DNA from: Bacillota bacterium
Lineage (GTDB): Bacteria; Bacillota; Clostridia; Acetivibrionales; DSM-1351
Assembly: GCA_023409265.1 (NCBI GenBank)
Contig: JAEYHZ010000014.1
Location: 682,001 to 746,000, forward strand
Length of the DNA stretch: 64,000 nt
Reading direction: 5' to 3'
Part shown: positions 9,702 through 18,098 of the stretch, one piece after another
How positions within the stretch are numbered: the stretch's first letter is position 1
How the letters are laid out: each line of letters begins with the position of its first letter
Made by a program: the position numbers and the translations under genes
The notes under the pieces: generated by a model
Databases searched by the model: none
Seen by the model: the letters and a program-made list of their open reading frames with translations, nothing else
What the model was told of the DNA's origin: nothing

Positions 9702-9860
9702 CCGCATCCTGACAGCTCTAATGTCTGGCGATTGTTGATATAATAAATAGACATGTTAACAACCGTGAAACTTTGTATTCGCTGTGAATGATTTAATAAA
9801 TCAACTATATATGATTCAACAAATCAATCGCCAGGCATTAGAGCTGTTCATCCGATGCGG
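9702..9860. repeat. 159-bp element with ~33-36-bp inverted arms
   Basis: The left arm 9702-9734 (CCGCATC...CAGCTCTAATG...GGCGATTG) is nearly the reverse complement of the right arm 9825-9860. There is one short indel region and few mismatches. An AT-rich 90-bp spacer separates them. No ORF is present. It may be a miniature element or an insertion sequence remnant. The 9607-9925 gap holds this, the oppA terminator, and a small CCGCCA/TGGCGG hairpin near 9882-9905 that may follow the ferritin gene. Confidence 0.6.
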
Positions 9861-9925
9861 CCTTGTCGTTCAAATCATCCTACCGCCATTAGTGAGTAGT
9901 GGCGGGTACCATTCTGCTGATGATA

Positions 9926-10441
9926 TTATATAGTTCCGGCTGCTGGTGGAGTATATACTCTCTGAGCCAGCTCGGCATCAAGCATAAACAAACCGTTAGG
10001 ATCATTCTTTATAAGCTGCAGCTTTTTCAGATATTTTTCCATTGTTGCTTCTTCTTCAACCTGCTCTGTAACAAACCATTGTAAAAATGTATTTGTTGCA
10101 TGGTCTTTCTCATCGAGTGCTGCATTTACAATATTATAAATGGAGTGAGTAACAAACTGCTCATGACCAAGAGTTAATGCAAATATTTCCTCTGCTGACT
10201 CGAAATTTGCCTCAGGTGCATTTATTGCAAGCAGTTCGACCTTCCCACCCTTCTGATTGATATAATTAAAGAATTTCATTGCATGATCACGTTCTTCCTG
10301 CACCTGGACTCTGAAAAAGTTGGCAAAACCGTCCAGATTCAAACTTGAAAAATATGCTTCCATGCCCAAATATAAATATGCTGAATAGAATTCTTTTTGC
10401 ACTTGCTCATTTAATAGTTTATTAAGTTTCTCGCTGATCAT
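9926..10441 (-). CDS. ftnA: bacterial non-heme ferritin
   Basis: This 171-residue four-helix-bundle protein stores iron as a 24-subunit cytoplasmic shell. The ferroxidase ligands are visible: Glu in QVQKEFYSAYLYLG, the EERDHAMKFF motif with Glu and His, and Glu/Gln in VTEQVEEEATM. The length matches bacterial FtnA, and the heme-ligating Met of bacterioferritin is not apparent. GGAGG lies seven bases upstream of the ATG. It is monocistronic and convergent with the oppA end. No Fur box was recognised upstream. Confidence 0.96.
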   Translation of the reverse strand: MISEKLNKLLNEQVQKEFYSAYLYLGMEAYFSSLNLDGFANFFRVQVQEERDHAMKFFNYINQKGGKVELLAINAPEANFESAEEIFALTLGHEQFVTHSIYNIVNAALDEKDHATNTFLQWFVTEQVEEEATMEKYLKKLQLIKNDPNGLFMLDAELAQRVYTPPAAGTI

Positions 10442-10473
10442 CTGTTACCTCCAGTTTAATTTTTCGAAAGATA

Positions 10474-10489
10474 AGAACCTGTCTAATAG
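10474..10489. repeat. orphan end resembling the 162-bp repeat terminus
   Basis: AGAACCTGTCTAATAG shares its first 12 bases with the left end of the copy at 58548. No matching body follows directly. It may be the displaced left end of the decayed copy whose right end is at 11044. Confidence 0.35.
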
Positions 10490-10688
10490 AGTACTTTCCA
10501 AAATTATTATTAAATTATTCCTTATGATATAGTTATACCCCAGCTTCATCACATTAAAACAAACAAAACTTGTAATTTTTTCAAACTGATTTTTAGTACA
10601 AGCCTTGCCGGGACTGGATTCCAGGACATGGCGAAGAACTCCTGAAGAGCTAATCATGGACTTTTCGCGGGTAAATTGTTTTTTATCG

Positions 10689-10710
10689 AAACCGGCTGCA
10701 ACCGGTTTTT
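10689..10710 (+). terminator. hairpin with T-run in a non-coding gap
   Basis: AAACCGG/CCGGTTT with a 6-nt loop is followed by TT and C. No gene on this strand precedes it closely. The 10442-11075 gap otherwise holds only repeat remnants and the dnaD upstream region. Confidence 0.35.
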
Positions 10711-10933
10711 CGGCAGCTATTTCTCTTTGGGACTAATCGTCATCCTGTAAAGGCACCGCAGCCCTCTTCTCCCGTACGGATTTTAAATTTTTTTATTTCT
10801 CCAGGCTAATTTTCATGGAAGATAATGTGCCGCATTTCTCCGCTTTTCAGTTTGATTGCGGCTCATGCCGGGCTATGTTATAATGAGGTAAGGTAACAAA
10901 TAGTAACCCTTACATCATTGAAACGCAATATTT

Positions 10934-11044
10934 CTGTCAGGCAAGGCAATTTTGAAATAATATATTATTTTCGCATGAAAATTTAACGAAGCATGGCGCA
11001 AAATCTGCCCATATGACGGGTTCAGTGGATGCTAAACAGATTCT
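10934..11044. repeat. decayed copy of the 162-bp inverted-repeat element
   Basis: It matches the right two thirds of the 58-kb copies: CTGTCAGGCAAGGCAA, AAATTTAACGNAGCATGGCG, CAAAATCTGCC and the right terminus GATGCTAAACAGATTCT. The left third is diverged. It ends 31 bp before the dnaD-like start codon. Confidence 0.6.
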
Positions 11045-11075
11045 TACGCTGCATAACAGCGGAATGGAGATTTAA

Positions 11076-12059
11076 ATGTATTTTGAGGATTCTAAATCAC
11101 TTCTTTACTCTGACACTGCTGTGTCAGATATTTTTATCAGCCAGTATATGCCTTCAATGGATGCTACCTCTTTGAAGGTTTATCTATATATGCTTTTTTT
11201 ATGTAAGCACAATAAGAAGGCTTCAACTGACGAGTTGGCAAAAACTCTTAATTTGTCAGCCGATGAAGTCAAGGCAGCTTTAAGCAGTCTTGATAACCTT
11301 GAGGTGATAAACTGGGTGGAGGACAAGATACAGCTCATTGATCTTAAGGAGGCCGAAACCAACCGTATATATCGTCTTAAGACAGTCTCAACTCCTCAGG
11401 AGGCAAACAATAATTTTGAAAAGAACAAAAGCAGGAACAATACTCTCTCTGCCATAAACTCCAAGTTCTTTCAAGGTCTTATGCCTCCAAACTGGTATTT
11501 GACAATTGATAACTGGTTTTCAATATACAAATTCGATGAAGATGTAATGTATACTCTCTTCAAATATTGTCACGATAACAATACATTTCACAAAAGCTAT
11601 ATAGAGGCTGTTGCCTCAAACTGGCACAAACGTGGTATTCAGAACTTTTTTGATCTTGAAAAATATTTTGAAGAGATGTCACAGGTACGTGGTATTAAAG
11701 GCACTATAATAAAGAAACTCCGGCTAAGGAGAGCACTTACCGAATATGAAAATGAATTTGTCGAGAGATGGGTTATTGATTATAAATATGACATGGACGT
11801 CATTGAATTAGCCCTGAAAAAGACCGTAGGCAAGACCAACCCGGATTTCAGGTTCCTGAATAATGTTATTACCAAATGGCATGATCTGGGGCTTATTAAT
11901 GCTCAGGAGGTAACAGGTTATGAGGGAAGCTTGAAATCCCAGGCTCAAAGCAGCCAGAATACTCAGAGACCTGCCTCAAAGGATTCACAAAGGGATAATT
12001 TCGAACAGAGAAAATATAACGAAGACTATTACGATAACTTCTTTACTAACACTAAATAA
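11076..12059 (+). CDS. dnaD: DnaD/DnaB-like replication initiation protein
   Basis: 327 residues. The N-terminal winged-helix region (residues 1-100: DATSLKVYLYMLFLCKHNKKASTDELAKTLNLS...) matches the DnaD N-terminal fold. Two DnaB_2-type helical domains follow (VMYTLFKYCHDNNTFHKSYIEAVASNWHKRGI and VIELALKKTVGKTNPDFRFLNNVITKWHDLGL), each with the YxxxIxxxW-like motif. In Firmicutes this protein helps load the replicative helicase at origins or restarted forks. It is followed 27 bp later by a DnaC/DnaI-like loader, which supports the role. The C-terminal 60 residues are a low-complexity Ser/Gln/Asn tail. Confidence 0.9.
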   Translation: MYFEDSKSLLYSDTAVSDIFISQYMPSMDATSLKVYLYMLFLCKHNKKASTDELAKTLNLSADEVKAALSSLDNLEVINWVEDKIQLIDLKEAETNRIYRLKTVSTPQEANNNFEKNKSRNNTLSAINSKFFQGLMPPNWYLTIDNWFSIYKFDEDVMYTLFKYCHDNNTFHKSYIEAVASNWHKRGIQNFFDLEKYFEEMSQVRGIKGTIIKKLRLRRALTEYENEFVERWVIDYKYDMDVIELALKKTVGKTNPDFRFLNNVITKWHDLGLINAQEVTGYEGSLKSQAQSSQNTQRPASKDSQRDNFEQRKYNEDYYDNFFTNTK

Positions 12060-12086
12060 TAGAATCTGTGAATAAATGGAGTTGCT

Positions 12087-13103
12087 ATGAACAGAGATAT
12101 ACATAATATAATCGAAAGAGAATATGAGAGAAGGCAGAAGGTATCAACCGAGTTGGCCCGACAAAGAAAGGCTGAGCTATATTCAAAAGTTCCCAGGCTC
12201 ATGGACATTGATAATCACATCAGCTTTATAGGGCTGAAGTATAACAGGCTGATTTTAACGTCAAACGGGTCTTCCAAAAGTCTGCTTGCTGAGCTGGAGA
12301 ATAGTATTAAAGAGCTTTCAGATGAGAAAAAGCAAATCCTTGCAGCCCATAATATAAACATGGACTTTTTCAAGCCCCAATACCAGTGCGATAAATGCAG
12401 TGATACAGGATATATAATTGATTCATCAGGCTCACAGAGATGTTCTTGCTACAAGCAGCAGATTATAAATCATCTGTTTGCACGTTCAAATATCAGTCTC
12501 AATGGTAATGAATGTTTTGAGAACTTTAATGAATCGCTGTATCCCGATGAAGTGGATCAAGCAAAATACGGAATATCAGTATCTCCTCGTGAAAATATTG
12601 TTAATATAAAAAATGCATGTCTGGATTTTATAAGAAATATAGATAGCCCTGACCATAAAAACCTGTTTTTCAGCGGACGAACAGGCGTTGGTAAGACCTT
12701 CCTCTCGCTGTGTATAGCCAGAGAGCTTTTAAACCACGGCAGAACTGTTCTGTACCTGACAGCGCCTATTTTGTTTGATATTATAACAGAGCATAAAATG
12801 CTGGCCTTTAAAGAAGATAATTTCAATGATGATAAATATCAGAGCATCTTTAATGTTGAATTATTGATTATTGATGATCTGGGCACAGAGACTCTGAGCG
12901 ACGCAAGATATGCAGAACTTCTGAACATACTGAATACACGTCACTCAAGCAGCAGTACCTCAACAAGCAAAACAATAATTTCTACCAACCTGGGCCCCAA
13001 GAAGCTGTTTGAGCTTTACACCGAACGTATTACCTCCAGAATCATGGGGCATTTTGACAGACTTGTATTGGCAGGCAGGGACATCCGAAGCCTTCAAGCT
13101 TAA
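12087..13103 (+). CDS. dnaC: DnaC/DnaI-like helicase loader ATPase
   Basis: 338 residues. A coiled N-terminal half is followed by a zinc-binding Cys motif (CDKCSDTGY...CSCYKQ). An AAA+ domain carries Walker A SGRTGVGKTFLS and Walker B LLIIDDLGTE, plus sensor 1 TIISTNL and an Arg in ERITSRIMGHF. It would load the DnaB-type helicase onto DNA in an ATP-dependent way. It sits in an operon with the DnaD-like gene, the standard arrangement in Clostridia. The last 4 bp overlap the convergent CPBP gene, with no terminator visible between them. Confidence 0.92.
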   Translation: MNRDIHNIIEREYERRQKVSTELARQRKAELYSKVPRLMDIDNHISFIGLKYNRLILTSNGSSKSLLAELENSIKELSDEKKQILAAHNINMDFFKPQYQCDKCSDTGYIIDSSGSQRCSCYKQQIINHLFARSNISLNGNECFENFNESLYPDEVDQAKYGISVSPRENIVNIKNACLDFIRNIDSPDHKNLFFSGRTGVGKTFLSLCIARELLNHGRTVLYLTAPILFDIITEHKMLAFKEDNFNDDKYQSIFNVELLIIDDLGTETLSDARYAELLNILNTRHSSSSTSTSKTIISTNLGPKKLFELYTERITSRIMGHFDRLVLAGRDIRSLQA

Positions 13104-14173
13104 CTTAACCCGAAGGTTCTTAAGAAGGTATAAACCATGCCTGATTTTACCTCCATCAGCTCCAATATCTGCCCTGCAAAGGTTAAGATTATAAGAATTA
13201 TTCCAGGCAGTACGCTTAAGAGTGCTGCCATTCCAAATTTTTTTCTTGTATCACTGGAATGACTCAGCTCCACATCATTTTCCGCTGAGTCATTCAGCAA
13301 CTGTGTGAGATGGGATCCCGTGAAATTCTTCTCAGTGCTTTTGTAGAAAGCATAGAACAGGCCTATAAAACCTGCAAGAAACCCCAAAAACAATATCCCG
13401 TAAAAAACTATCGCTATGACAAGAGAAGCAGTTGGAATTTTTGAGAAGTCGAAATTCTCCATCTGTTCAATACCCATGCCCTTCATTCTCTCGGTCATTT
13501 TTGTAGAGGCATAAGTCAGCAGCACAGCTACTGTGTTATTTGTAAAGTGAGCAGCCACTCCTGTATAAATGCTTTTTGTCCTATAAACAATAAAACCGAT
13601 CAGAGCACCCAAAAGGATTGTGCTTACAAACTTTTGTATATCTCTATGTAATATCCCAAACAGGACTGAAGTCAGAGCAAGAGAACCTGCAACGCCCAAT
13701 TTCTCATAGCCCTTGCTGATCATTCCTCTGAACAGTGTTTCTTCACAAATGGCTGCAGAAGCCCCAATCACAAGTATAGCTATAAAAAGCGTGGGAACAT
13801 CAGGAATATCAATCTGGGGGATTGGCAGATTTCTACCGAATATCAATCTGATAATAACGAGAACTGCTGCATTTAGTACTCCTACAACAGGCATACCGAA
13901 CAGCATGAGAAATACTACAATCAGGTAATGTATTGGTCTTGTTTTTCTCAGCTTCAACGTGTCTTTCAGGTTATACCTTCCTGCTATTAAAAAAACCAGA
14001 ACAGGCAGCAGGACAAAGAACACTTCTCCCAGACCACTTCTCAGATAGTTATTGTTGAAAGCCAGAAGATTTCCACCGTATATCAGAAATATTGTGGTCA
14101 GAGAGAAGAATACTCCTGCTGCCACAGGCCCCGGATATTTTCTATTCATTTTAAGCGGTTCCGTATTATTCAC
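13100..14173 (-). CDS. CPBP family intramembrane metalloprotease (CAAX protease-like)
   Basis: This 357-residue polytopic membrane protein has about eight hydrophobic helices. The Abi/CPBP motifs are intact: EETLFRG (motif 1), FGILH (motif 2) and HFTNN (motif 3) provide the glutamates and histidines thought to bind the metal. The family includes CAAX prenyl-proteases and bacteriocin self-immunity proteins. The substrate here is unknown. A hydrophilic stretch (residues 280-315) precedes the final membrane helices. No neighbouring bacteriocin gene was seen, so immunity is not supported. Confidence 0.9.
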   Translation of the reverse strand: MNNTEPLKMNRKYPGPVAAGVFFSLTTIFLIYGGNLLAFNNNYLRSGLGEVFFVLLPVLVFLIAGRYNLKDTLKLRKTRPIHYLIVVFLMLFGMPVVGVLNAAVLVIIRLIFGRNLPIPQIDIPDVPTLFIAILVIGASAAICEETLFRGMISKGYEKLGVAGSLALTSVLFGILHRDIQKFVSTILLGALIGFIVYRTKSIYTGVAAHFTNNTVAVLLTYASTKMTERMKGMGIEQMENFDFSKIPTASLVIAIVFYGILFLGFLAGFIGLFYAFYKSTEKNFTGSHLTQLLNDSAENDVELSHSSDTRKKFGMAALLSVLPGIILIILTFAGQILELMEVKSGMVYTFLRTFGLS

Positions 14174-14310
14174 TAAAAAATCCTCCTAAAAAGATAATTC
14201 CAATAGTTACCTATTAATATTACTATTACGTGCCGTTTATTTCAATTCATTTGTCAATAAAAATCTCATGTTTCTCATTATTGCTGACTTACTTCTACCC
14301 TGAAAGCTAA

Positions 14311-14353
14311 AAAAACCCCCTGCTCTATATATTATCTGTACAAGGAGTTTTTC
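14311..14353 (-). terminator. terminator after soluble chemoreceptor
   Basis: Read on the minus strand, a 12-bp stem (AAAAACTCCTTG with CAGGGGGTTTTT, closed by two to three G-U pairs) ends in seven T. It lies 68 bp past the chemoreceptor stop. Confidence 0.75.
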
Positions 14354-14420
14354 TATCCAATAAAAGTTTCACACTTTATTCAATTATATTAAACTGAAAG
14401 TTATGCTGCGGTTAAACAAT

Positions 14421-15572
14421 TTATACAATTTTCGATATTTTGTTCAGCTCTTCAGCCATAGCCATTATTTCCTGAACGCTGGCTGTAATTTCTTCAGTAG
14501 CAGAGGCTTGCTCCTGACTGGAATATAGTGAATTAATGCTCCTCTTCTCGGCCTCGTTCACCTTTTGCCTTATGCTCTCGGTCAGAGTCTTAATTTTGGG
14601 TACCGTACTTTTTGATTGGTCCGAAAGTTTTCTGATTTGTTCTGCGACCACACTGAAGCCTCTTCCACTCTCACCGGCCCTTGCTGCCTCTATGGAGGCA
14701 TTGAGTCCCAGCATTTTTGTCTCGTCTGCTATTTCCTTTATAAAACCTGAAACCTTGTTTATTTCATCAGAAATACTGATAATATCTTTAATGCTGACGT
14801 TAAGTTCCCGCTCATTTGTATGTATTTCTGTTGCAGAGGCTGCAAGTTCTTCTATAGCAGAAGAAATTCCCGACAAACCGCTTTCCAGACTGCTAGCCAT
14901 ATCTCTTAGCGTATAGGAGGTTTTTTTCGGAGTTATAATTCCAAGAGTTGCAACTATCTCCTCTTTATTCTCCTCATCTGTTAATGGATATGTGGCTACA
15001 AACACGGGAATACCATATTTCGAAGCATCTAGTTCTGCTAGAATAGGTTGCTTCAATTTTATTACTCTATATGAAATATCGGTTTCCTTCCAGACATGGC
15101 CTACTGTTAATTCAGGCAGGTCAAACCTTGATGACGGTTGTCGGTATGCTATCTTTTCGAGATCGGACATATATATGAAAGACCCTTCGGGAAACATCTC
15201 TGCAAGAATTGGAGCAAAATCACCAAACGCAGCTGCCACAGGATGCAACTTTGGAAAGGCTATTGAAAATACACTATTGGAATCACCGGTATCATCAATA
15301 ATCGGAATTGATACTATTGCCAGTCTTTTTCCGTAAACACTTCTTGGAATATTCTGAGTCAAGACTTTTTTTTGGTTAATGGATTCTACGCTTAAATTTG
15401 TTTCTGAAACTTTCTGTCCTACTCTGAAAACATCTAATTTAAAGTCCTCAGAATTCATGGACCAGATAATTGTTCCATCTTCAATAATGCCAAAAGCCAC
15501 TCCTCCAGGAATCATATGGGACAATATCTGAGCTAATATCTTACATGACTCAATTGCTGATAAAGAAATCAT
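14421..15572 (-). CDS. soluble methyl-accepting chemotaxis-like protein
   Basis: 383 residues with no transmembrane helix. The N-terminal about 220 residues appear to contain two PAS/Cache-like halves (ending with FVATYPLTDEENKEEIVATLGIITP). The C-terminal part is a short MCP signalling module with the conserved tip (EIADETKMLGLNASIEAARAGESGRGF). It should signal in the cytoplasm to CheA/CheW. The signalling coiled coil is shorter than in the transmembrane receptor at 1366. The signal and any cofactor are unknown. Confidence 0.9.
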   Translation of the reverse strand: MISLSAIESCKILAQILSHMIPGGVAFGIIEDGTIIWSMNSEDFKLDVFRVGQKVSETNLSVESINQKKVLTQNIPRSVYGKRLAIVSIPIIDDTGDSNSVFSIAFPKLHPVAAAFGDFAPILAEMFPEGSFIYMSDLEKIAYRQPSSRFDLPELTVGHVWKETDISYRVIKLKQPILAELDASKYGIPVFVATYPLTDEENKEEIVATLGIITPKKTSYTLRDMASSLESGLSGISSAIEELAASATEIHTNERELNVSIKDIISISDEINKVSGFIKEIADETKMLGLNASIEAARAGESGRGFSVVAEQIRKLSDQSKSTVPKIKTLTESIRQKVNEAEKRSINSLYSSQEQASATEEITASVQEIMAMAEELNKISKIV

Positions 15573-15653
15573 ATATCAACCTCCAATAAATTCATCATTA
15601 TGATTAGTTAAATCTCCGGGCAATTTGTTGGAATTAATGGGTATACTTTTAAA

Positions 15654-15675
15654 GAGGATGGCAGCTGCCATCCTC
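15654..15675 (-). terminator. 22-bp perfect palindrome, probable terminator
   Basis: GAGGATGGCAGCTGCCATCC plus TC is perfectly self-complementary. On the minus strand it is followed by TTTAAAAG and lies 39 bp past the small HTH gene stop, so it probably terminates that gene. An operator role is possible. Confidence 0.55.
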
Positions 15676-15713
15676 CCTCATTTTCTTTTGTAAAAATTGA
15701 CATACGTAAACTT

Positions 15714-15920
15714 TTAGATATCGGATTTTATACCCAAGACTCTTTCTATAGCTTCCCTGTACTTATCCCCTGTCCTGTAGCCACTTATTATGTGATTTAT
15801 ATAATGTCGACTTGCCCCTGTCGCCCGTGCAAGTTCAGTCTGTGTCATTCCAAGCTCAATAAGCCTTATTTTAATTCTTTTCCCATTACTATCTGGCATC
15901 AACTTACTTTTTGCGCCCAT
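15714..15920 (-). CDS. small XRE-type HTH protein
   Basis: 68 residues, essentially one Cro/C1-type helix-turn-helix (IKIRLIELGMTQTELARATGASRHYINHIIS). Proteins of this size are usually dimeric DNA-binding repressors or transcription adaptors. GGAGG lies close upstream of the ATG. It is divergent from a second XRE regulator at 16230 across a 309-bp AT-rich gap. A phage or plasmid origin is possible, but no other phage gene is present. Confidence 0.85.
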   Translation of the reverse strand: MGAKSKLMPDSNGKRIKIRLIELGMTQTELARATGASRHYINHIISGYRTGDKYREAIERVLGIKSDI

Positions 15921-16121
15921 GCTTTATACCTCCAACATAAGCTGAATTAGCTGTTTAATACAATACTTAATGCATAACCTATATTTATCAGTGCACTGAC
16001 TTTTTCCGATGTGGTTTTGAGGAGGGAATTTTAAAAACCGGACATCTAGTTTTTGTGGTGATAATAAGCGTATTGTGATATATTGAATTATACTATGATA
16101 TATTTATCTATCTTTATTATA

Positions 16122-16210
16122 TTCTCACTCTGTGGAATTGTCAATGAATTTTAATCATTTTGTGGCAAGTTTTGATAAATTATACAATTATATTTTCTCA
16201 CATTGTGGAA
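16122..16210. promoter_or_regulatory. paired direct-repeat operator candidates upstream of XRE gene
   Basis: TTCTCACTCTGTGGAA (16122-16137) and TTCTCACATTGTGGAA (16195-16210) match at 14 of 16 positions and lie 73 bp apart. Each contains a CAC...GTG dyad. The second touches the ribosome binding site region. Autoregulation is inferred. I see no other feature in 15921-16229. Confidence 0.45.
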
Positions 16211-16229
16211 ATTTGGAGGGAAATATCCT

Positions 16230-16790
16230 ATGACTGATGTCGGAAGTAGAATAAAAGAGGTTAGAAAAGACAATAAACTTACCCAGGAGCTGTTTGGTGA
16301 AAGGATTGGGTTAAAAGATTCTGCCGTTTCTATGTTAGAGAAAAATGATAGAAGGCTAACTGAATGTGTTATAAAAAATATAGTTTCTGAGTTTTGTGTT
16401 AATGAAACCTGGTTAAAGTTTGGAGTTGGAGAAAAATATAATGAGGAACTGGTTAGAAAGAGGTCTCTACTAAACGAACCTCTTTTTGACAACCAGCTTT
16501 TGATTCTTGAAAAAATACAGACCCTAAGCCCTTCCAATCAGGATTATCTCCTTATATTAGCAGATCAGATGAGTACATCTGACCCCGATTCGACTTTTCC
16601 ATTTTTAATTTCAAAGGATGAAGAAAATTTGTTAAATAGCTATAGAATACTTAGTCCTAAAGATAAGGATGAAATTCTTTCTTTTATCGATTTTAAAGTC
16701 TGTAAAAGTGAGTCCTTAAAAAAGAAAGAAAAATCATCCAATTGTTCAAACAAGAAAAAAGCCGCTGATATCCAATCTAATATCGTATAG
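16230..16790 (+). CDS. XRE family transcriptional regulator
   Basis: 186 residues from the ATG at 16230, chosen over 16203 because GGAGGG lies ten bases upstream. Residues 1-65 form a Cro/C1 HTH (RIKEVRKDNKLTQELFGERIGLKDSAVSMLE) ending in the WLKFGVGE motif typical of clostridial phage-like repressors. A linker and an acidic/Lys-rich C-terminus (KKKEKSSNCSNKKKAAD) follow, without a peptidase domain. It probably represses its own promoter through the paired repeats upstream. The regulon is unknown. Confidence 0.88.
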   Translation: MTDVGSRIKEVRKDNKLTQELFGERIGLKDSAVSMLEKNDRRLTECVIKNIVSEFCVNETWLKFGVGEKYNEELVRKRSLLNEPLFDNQLLILEKIQTLSPSNQDYLLILADQMSTSDPDSTFPFLISKDEENLLNSYRILSPKDKDEILSFIDFKVCKSESLKKKEKSSNCSNKKKAADIQSNIV

Positions 16791-16803
16791 CACCTGCCTG
16801 AAA

Positions 16804-16880
16804 AAAGAGTTGATTTAATTAATGGCTGCACAATACAATTGCTGTAGAATACACATTCATATAATATAAATCAACTCTTT
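16804..16880. terminator. long-loop inverted repeat between convergent genes
   Basis: Perfect 14-bp arms AAAGAGTTGATTTA and TAAATCAACTCTTT flank a 49-bp spacer. The position between two convergent stops suggests a bidirectional terminator. The long loop is unusual. Confidence 0.5.
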
Positions 16881-16930
16881 ATAAATTTCAATAGTTTACT
16901 TAGGAAAGATTAATATTGGTTGTTATTTAA

Positions 16931-17962
16931 TTAATTCCTTATTTTTACTTCGTAGCCTTCAGGGTTAATAACAAAAGTATCGGATTTTCCTGTAATATAT
17001 GCCTTAAAATAGACTGCCTTATTTTTAATATCCTTAAAGGCATCTCCTGACAGTGAGTCACTGAATTCAAGTGTTTTCCCTGCTTCAATTGTAGTGGTTG
17101 TAAGTGCCGTAATAAACGATTTGTCTGCAGACCAGCAATAGATTATATCCTTATTGGCATCCAGCAGATCAAAGTCAAATTTCTGACCGGAACTATGGTT
17201 TATAACCACATCTTTTTTACTTTCGTTCTTTACAGTTATTTTCATTTGTATCGAGTCGTCTTTAACAACTGCCTCCGGAGTTATTGAAACCTGCTGCTCC
17301 TGCTGTTGAAGAAGCTTAACAAGTTTGTCAATGACTACAGTTGTTTCGGCTCTGGAAGCTGCTTTTTTGGGATGGAACATATTGTTTCCTGAACCGACCA
17401 TCAGCTTGTAGTGCTGCGCTCTTGCCACATCTCCACTGTATTCGGGCTTAATTTTATCTGCATCCTTAAATGTTGCAGCACCTATTTTTATCATTGGATA
17501 CTTGTCACCCATTTTGTACTTGTAGGCCTGCATGACATAGTGAACCATTTCTTCTCTTGTAAGAGTACCCTCGGGTTTGAATTTTCCTTTTCCTTCAATG
17601 ATATTGGCAGTTGCAAGATCAATCAGGGCAGATGCATATGGTGCATCTGCTTTAACATCATCAAAATAGTCTTTAATATCCGGAGCTTTTAAGTATGCTA
17701 TCTTTATATCCAGCGCGTTATGAAGCATCAATACGAATTCACTTCTCTTTATAGCTTTACCCGGAAGGAACTTATCCTGATTAAACGGTATTGCATTTTT
17801 TTTCAATAAATTTTGTACTGACTCTTTTGACCAATGCTTTGTTACATCATCAAACCTTACCGATGTAATTGATTTATCTTGTACCGCCTTTTGTGCAAAT
17901 GTAAATGAAGTTGATAATAATACAACTCCTGCGAGTATGATTGCTGAAACTCTTTTCTTCAT
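16931..17962 (-). CDS. SLH-domain surface protein with BsuPI-like C-terminal domain
   Basis: 343 residues. A signal peptide (residues 1-24, cleaved near TFAQKA) directs export. Three S-layer homology repeats occupy about residues 35-210 (FDDVTKHWSKESV, YFDDVKADAPYASALIDLATANI, FKDADKIKPEYSGDVARAQHYKLM) and should bind secondary cell-wall polymer. The last 110 residues (ITPEAVVKDDSIQMKITVKNESK, SLSGDAF) match the intracellular proteinase inhibitor BsuPI fold. The combination suggests a wall-anchored protein with a beta-sandwich effector domain. Inhibitor activity is unproven. AGGAGG precedes the start. Confidence 0.88.
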   Translation of the reverse strand: MKKRVSAIILAGVVLLSTSFTFAQKAVQDKSITSVRFDDVTKHWSKESVQNLLKKNAIPFNQDKFLPGKAIKRSEFVLMLHNALDIKIAYLKAPDIKDYFDDVKADAPYASALIDLATANIIEGKGKFKPEGTLTREEMVHYVMQAYKYKMGDKYPMIKIGAATFKDADKIKPEYSGDVARAQHYKLMVGSGNNMFHPKKAASRAETTVVIDKLVKLLQQQEQQVSITPEAVVKDDSIQMKITVKNESKKDVVINHSSGQKFDFDLLDANKDIIYCWSADKSFITALTTTTIEAGKTLEFSDSLSGDAFKDIKNKAVYFKAYITGKSDTFVINPEGYEVKIRN

Positions 17963-18098
17963 AAATAACCTCCTGCTTTAATTTTTGTAATGATTAGTTT
18001 TGCCGGCTTCTATAAAATTAGACTCGGACCAGAAGAAAATTGTTCCAATTTTTTATATTATAAAATTATTAGAGAATTATTTCTACCAGGACCAAGGC

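Noticed and set aside
9641..9925. possible tRNA or small gene between oppA and ferritin
   Set aside because: No cloverleaf or TTCGA arm is present; the segment is an inverted repeat element.
10445..10657. 70-codon minus-strand ORF upstream of ferritin
   Set aside because: It is translated through the orphan repeat end and has no ribosome binding site; probably chance.
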